Assembly: GCA_027064085.1 (NCBI GenBank)
Contig: JAMOQH010000049.1
Location: 1 to 16,174 of the forward strand
Length of the DNA: 16,174 nucleotides
Source: a bacterium
GTDB lineage: Bacteria > UBP6 > JAFGXH01
Direction: 5' to 3'
The notes below the pieces were generated by a model. That model did no database searches. It was not told where the DNA came from and saw only the letters and a program-made list of their open reading frames with translations. Below, in pieces: positions 14,619 to 16,174 of this stretch. The translations under genes were made by a program, and so were the position numbers. The first letter of the stretch is position 1, and every line of letters begins with the position of its first letter.

Positions 14619-16174
14619 TTAATTACCATGTATGATTACTCTATAAGCATGAATCTTAAAATCAGCCGTTTTATTTTGAGCAATCACCCTAAAAGCAACA
14701 GATAAACCTTCTGTATCCTCCATAATTTTATTTCCAAAATCTGGTACATTAAAAGTATGTATTGCAGTATGACTTCCTGTTGCAAAAGTAAAGTTAGAAG
14801 TATCAGCCACTAGTATTCTTGTTGTGTTATCGGGGTTAAATCTAGCTTGAATATAAACATCATAATCTAAGTTTTGCTCACTATTATTTGTGTATTCAAC
14901 TTCAAGAGTAATGGTTTTATTTTCAAATTGAAATACATTAGGAATAATTTGTCTTATATACAAATACCCTAAAACCGAACTATAGCTTGCATTAACCTGA
15001 ACTCCATCTGAAATATTTGTTGTAGAAACTATAAGATTATCATCTTGAGTTTTTAGTATCCAATTTGGTGAAATGTGAACACCTCCACCATGAATATTTT
15101 GATTATTAATATTATAATTAATTAATTTAAATCTAGAATCTTCAATTTTATTTCCTTCTGGACCAAGAGTACATGTAGCACCTGAATCAAGATTTCCTGT
15201 TGTACAAATTGAATTCCAAATTATATTACCATAATTATCATAAAGCCCTAGCTTTTCATTATCAATAGTTAAATGATGAACACCCATTCTATTTGTTCCT
15301 GATGCCCATAAAGCTTGATTACTCGCATTATAAACAACTAAATTACCATCTGCTTGGAACCTAAAAAAATAATTACAATTTGAGCAACCAGTATTAGTAT
15401 CAGTTTCCCAAAGAGCTGAAGTATCATAAAGTACAAGATTACCATCAGATTGCATATTAAGTGAAGATTGTTGCAACTCAACAGTTTCTCCCATATTTAA
15501 TCTTAAACTATTAGGATAAAATGTCTTTGAAATAGGAATAATTAAACAATTCAGCCCATCTTGATAGTAACCATCATCACAATTACAAATAGGGCTTTCA
15601 TGTACAAGCTCACAATCACCATGATTGCTACAAGTTATAGGCTCACAAGGGTTAATACAATAATGATTACTACATATTAAATTACTATTATTACAATCAC
15701 TTGTCATGTCGCATCTTCCTGCGATCAACTCACAATCACCATTAGTTTCATTACATTCTTTCCAAGAATCACAGGTTACATTATAACAGTTTCCATTAGC
15801 TACACAATTACCAGATTCTAAATGAAAGTTTGTATCACAAAAACAAGAATTATTACTACAATGCTCATTTGTAGAGCAAATGCCACAGTTAATATCAGAA
15901 CCACAAGTATCGTCAATATTTCCACATTCTGCGTTTAATTGGCTACATGTTTTAGGAGTACAAGTCGCTTCACATTGCTTTGTATCAGTATTACAGATAT
16001 CTGTACCACTACAAGTACCACAATCTAAACTAACACCACAGCCATTATCAATATTTCCACATTCTGCGTTTAATTGGCTACATGTTTTAGGAGTACAAGT
16101 CGCTTCACATTGCTTTGTATCAGTATTACAGATATCTGTACCACTACAAGTACCACAATCTAAACTAACACCAC
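14619..16174 (-). CDS. Cys-rich repeat / EGF-like / bulb-type lectin surface protein, 5'-partial
   Basis: The frame is open to the window edge (first full codon 16172), so 517 C-terminal residues are visible; the TTG at 15728 is internal. Residues 1-90 are tandem 45-residue Cys repeats (CTPKTCSQLNAECGNID..CGVSLDCGTC). More diverged Cys-rich segments follow to about 175, then an EGF-like module (176-209: C.P..CSNHGDC, then CNCDDGYYQDGLNC). There are 36 Cys in the first 209 residues. Residues 222-322 are a bulb-type mannose-binding lectin domain with the motif QxDxNxVxY at 241-249 (QSDGNLVLY) and 273-281 (QADGNLVVY) and a degenerate third copy near 304-311. The final 180 residues look beta-rich and end HAYRVIIHGN; I cannot assign them. 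Export is inferred from the cysteines. A role in adhesion or glycan binding is likely but unproven. Confidence 0.88.
   Translation of the reverse strand, partial: GVSLDCGTCSGTDICNTDTKQCEATCTPKTCSQLNAECGNIDNGCGVSLDCGTCSGTDICNTDTKQCEATCTPKTCSQLNAECGNIDDTCGSDINCGICSTNEHCSNNSCFCDTNFHLESGNCVANGNCYNVTCDSWKECNETNGDCELIAGRCDMTSDCNNSNLICSNHYCINPCEPITCSNHGDCELVHESPICNCDDGYYQDGLNCLIIPISKTFYPNSLRLNMGETVELQQSSLNMQSDGNLVLYDTSALWETDTNTGCSNCNYFFRFQADGNLVVYNASNQALWASGTNRMGVHHLTIDNEKLGLYDNYGNIIWNSICTTGNLDSGATCTLGPEGNKIEDSRFKLINYNINNQNIHGGGVHISPNWILKTQDDNLIVSTTNISDGVQVNASYSSVLGYLYIRQIIPNVFQFENKTITLEVEYTNNSEQNLDYDVYIQARFNPDNTTRILVADTSNFTFATGSHTAIHTFNVPDFGNKIMEDTEGLSVAFRVIAQNKTADFKIHAYRVIIHGN
15914..16174 (-). 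repeat. 135-bp coding tandem repeat, continuing past the window
   Basis: Positions 15914-16048 and 16049-16174 repeat with a period of 135 bp; the 126 visible bases of the second copy are identical to the first. Each unit encodes 45 residues with nine cysteines and keeps the frame. The array runs off the window, so the copy number is unknown. Perfect identity including silent positions points to recent duplication or gene conversion. Confidence 0.93.

Noticed and set aside
14619-15728. A complete gene starting at TTG 15728 for the lectin protein
   Set aside because: The frame stays open, Cys-rich and repeat-bearing up to the window edge, so this is an internal codon and the gene is 5'-partial.
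15914-16174. CRISPR-like array
   Set aside because: The repeats are adjacent, 135 bp, in frame and coding, with no spacers.

Overview
The window is strongly A+T-rich and comes from a bacterium with two membranes. Evidence for an outer membrane is a beta-barrel protein with a signal peptide and a C-terminal Phe, an outer-membrane lipoprotein-sorting-like protein, and several other signal peptides. Codon use fits the standard code. The Cys-rich repeats at the right end (CTPKTC..LNAECG..DxCG..LDCGTC) resemble modules common in secreted proteins of Myxococcota/Bradymonadota-like former Deltaproteobacteria. The helical-repeat protein at 12193-13386 has a C-terminal half of a type I also associate with that group. 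I take this as a tentative lineage hint only. The organism is not identified.

Layout. Positions 2-2260 (+) hold the end of an outer-membrane trafficking operon: a LolA-like lipoprotein-sorting protein cut by the window edge, a porin-like outer-membrane barrel, and a periplasmic START-domain lipid-binding-type protein. Positions 2290-6893 (-) form a thioredoxin - secA - SpoIID/LytB operon behind a clear sigma70 promoter (6916-6943). The SpoIID gene appears to start at a rare ATT codon, with a Shine-Dalgarno that overlaps the secA stop codon. A 100-residue unknown protein (6960-7262, -) and four tRNA genes (Gly-UCC, Tyr-GUA, Ser-GCU, Ser-UGA; all -) follow, with a hairpin terminator directly against the 3' end of tRNA-Ser(UGA). 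No gap between genes exceeds 300 bases. The largest, 7787-8064, holds two divergent promoters and two perfect inverted repeats.

Positions 8065-12161 (+) hold an AAA-ATPase-like/PD-(D/E)XK protein, an unrecognised secreted protein with two tandem beta-type repeats and a six-cysteine tail, and an alpha-oxoamine synthase (glycine C-acetyltransferase/AONS family). Convergent to these, 12193-14546 (-) is a two-gene unit of a MalY/PatB-type C-S lyase translationally coupled (ATGA overlap) to the helical-repeat protein. From 14619 to the window end (-) lies the C-terminal part of a large Cys-rich surface protein: exact 135-bp tandem repeats, an EGF-like module, a bulb-type lectin domain with two QxDxNxVxY motifs, and a C-terminal beta-rich domain.

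Most genes are housekeeping or envelope-related. The points that stand out are the repeat/lectin surface protein, the ATT start in the secA operon, a 65-residue insertion in SecA, and the unassigned secreted and small proteins.
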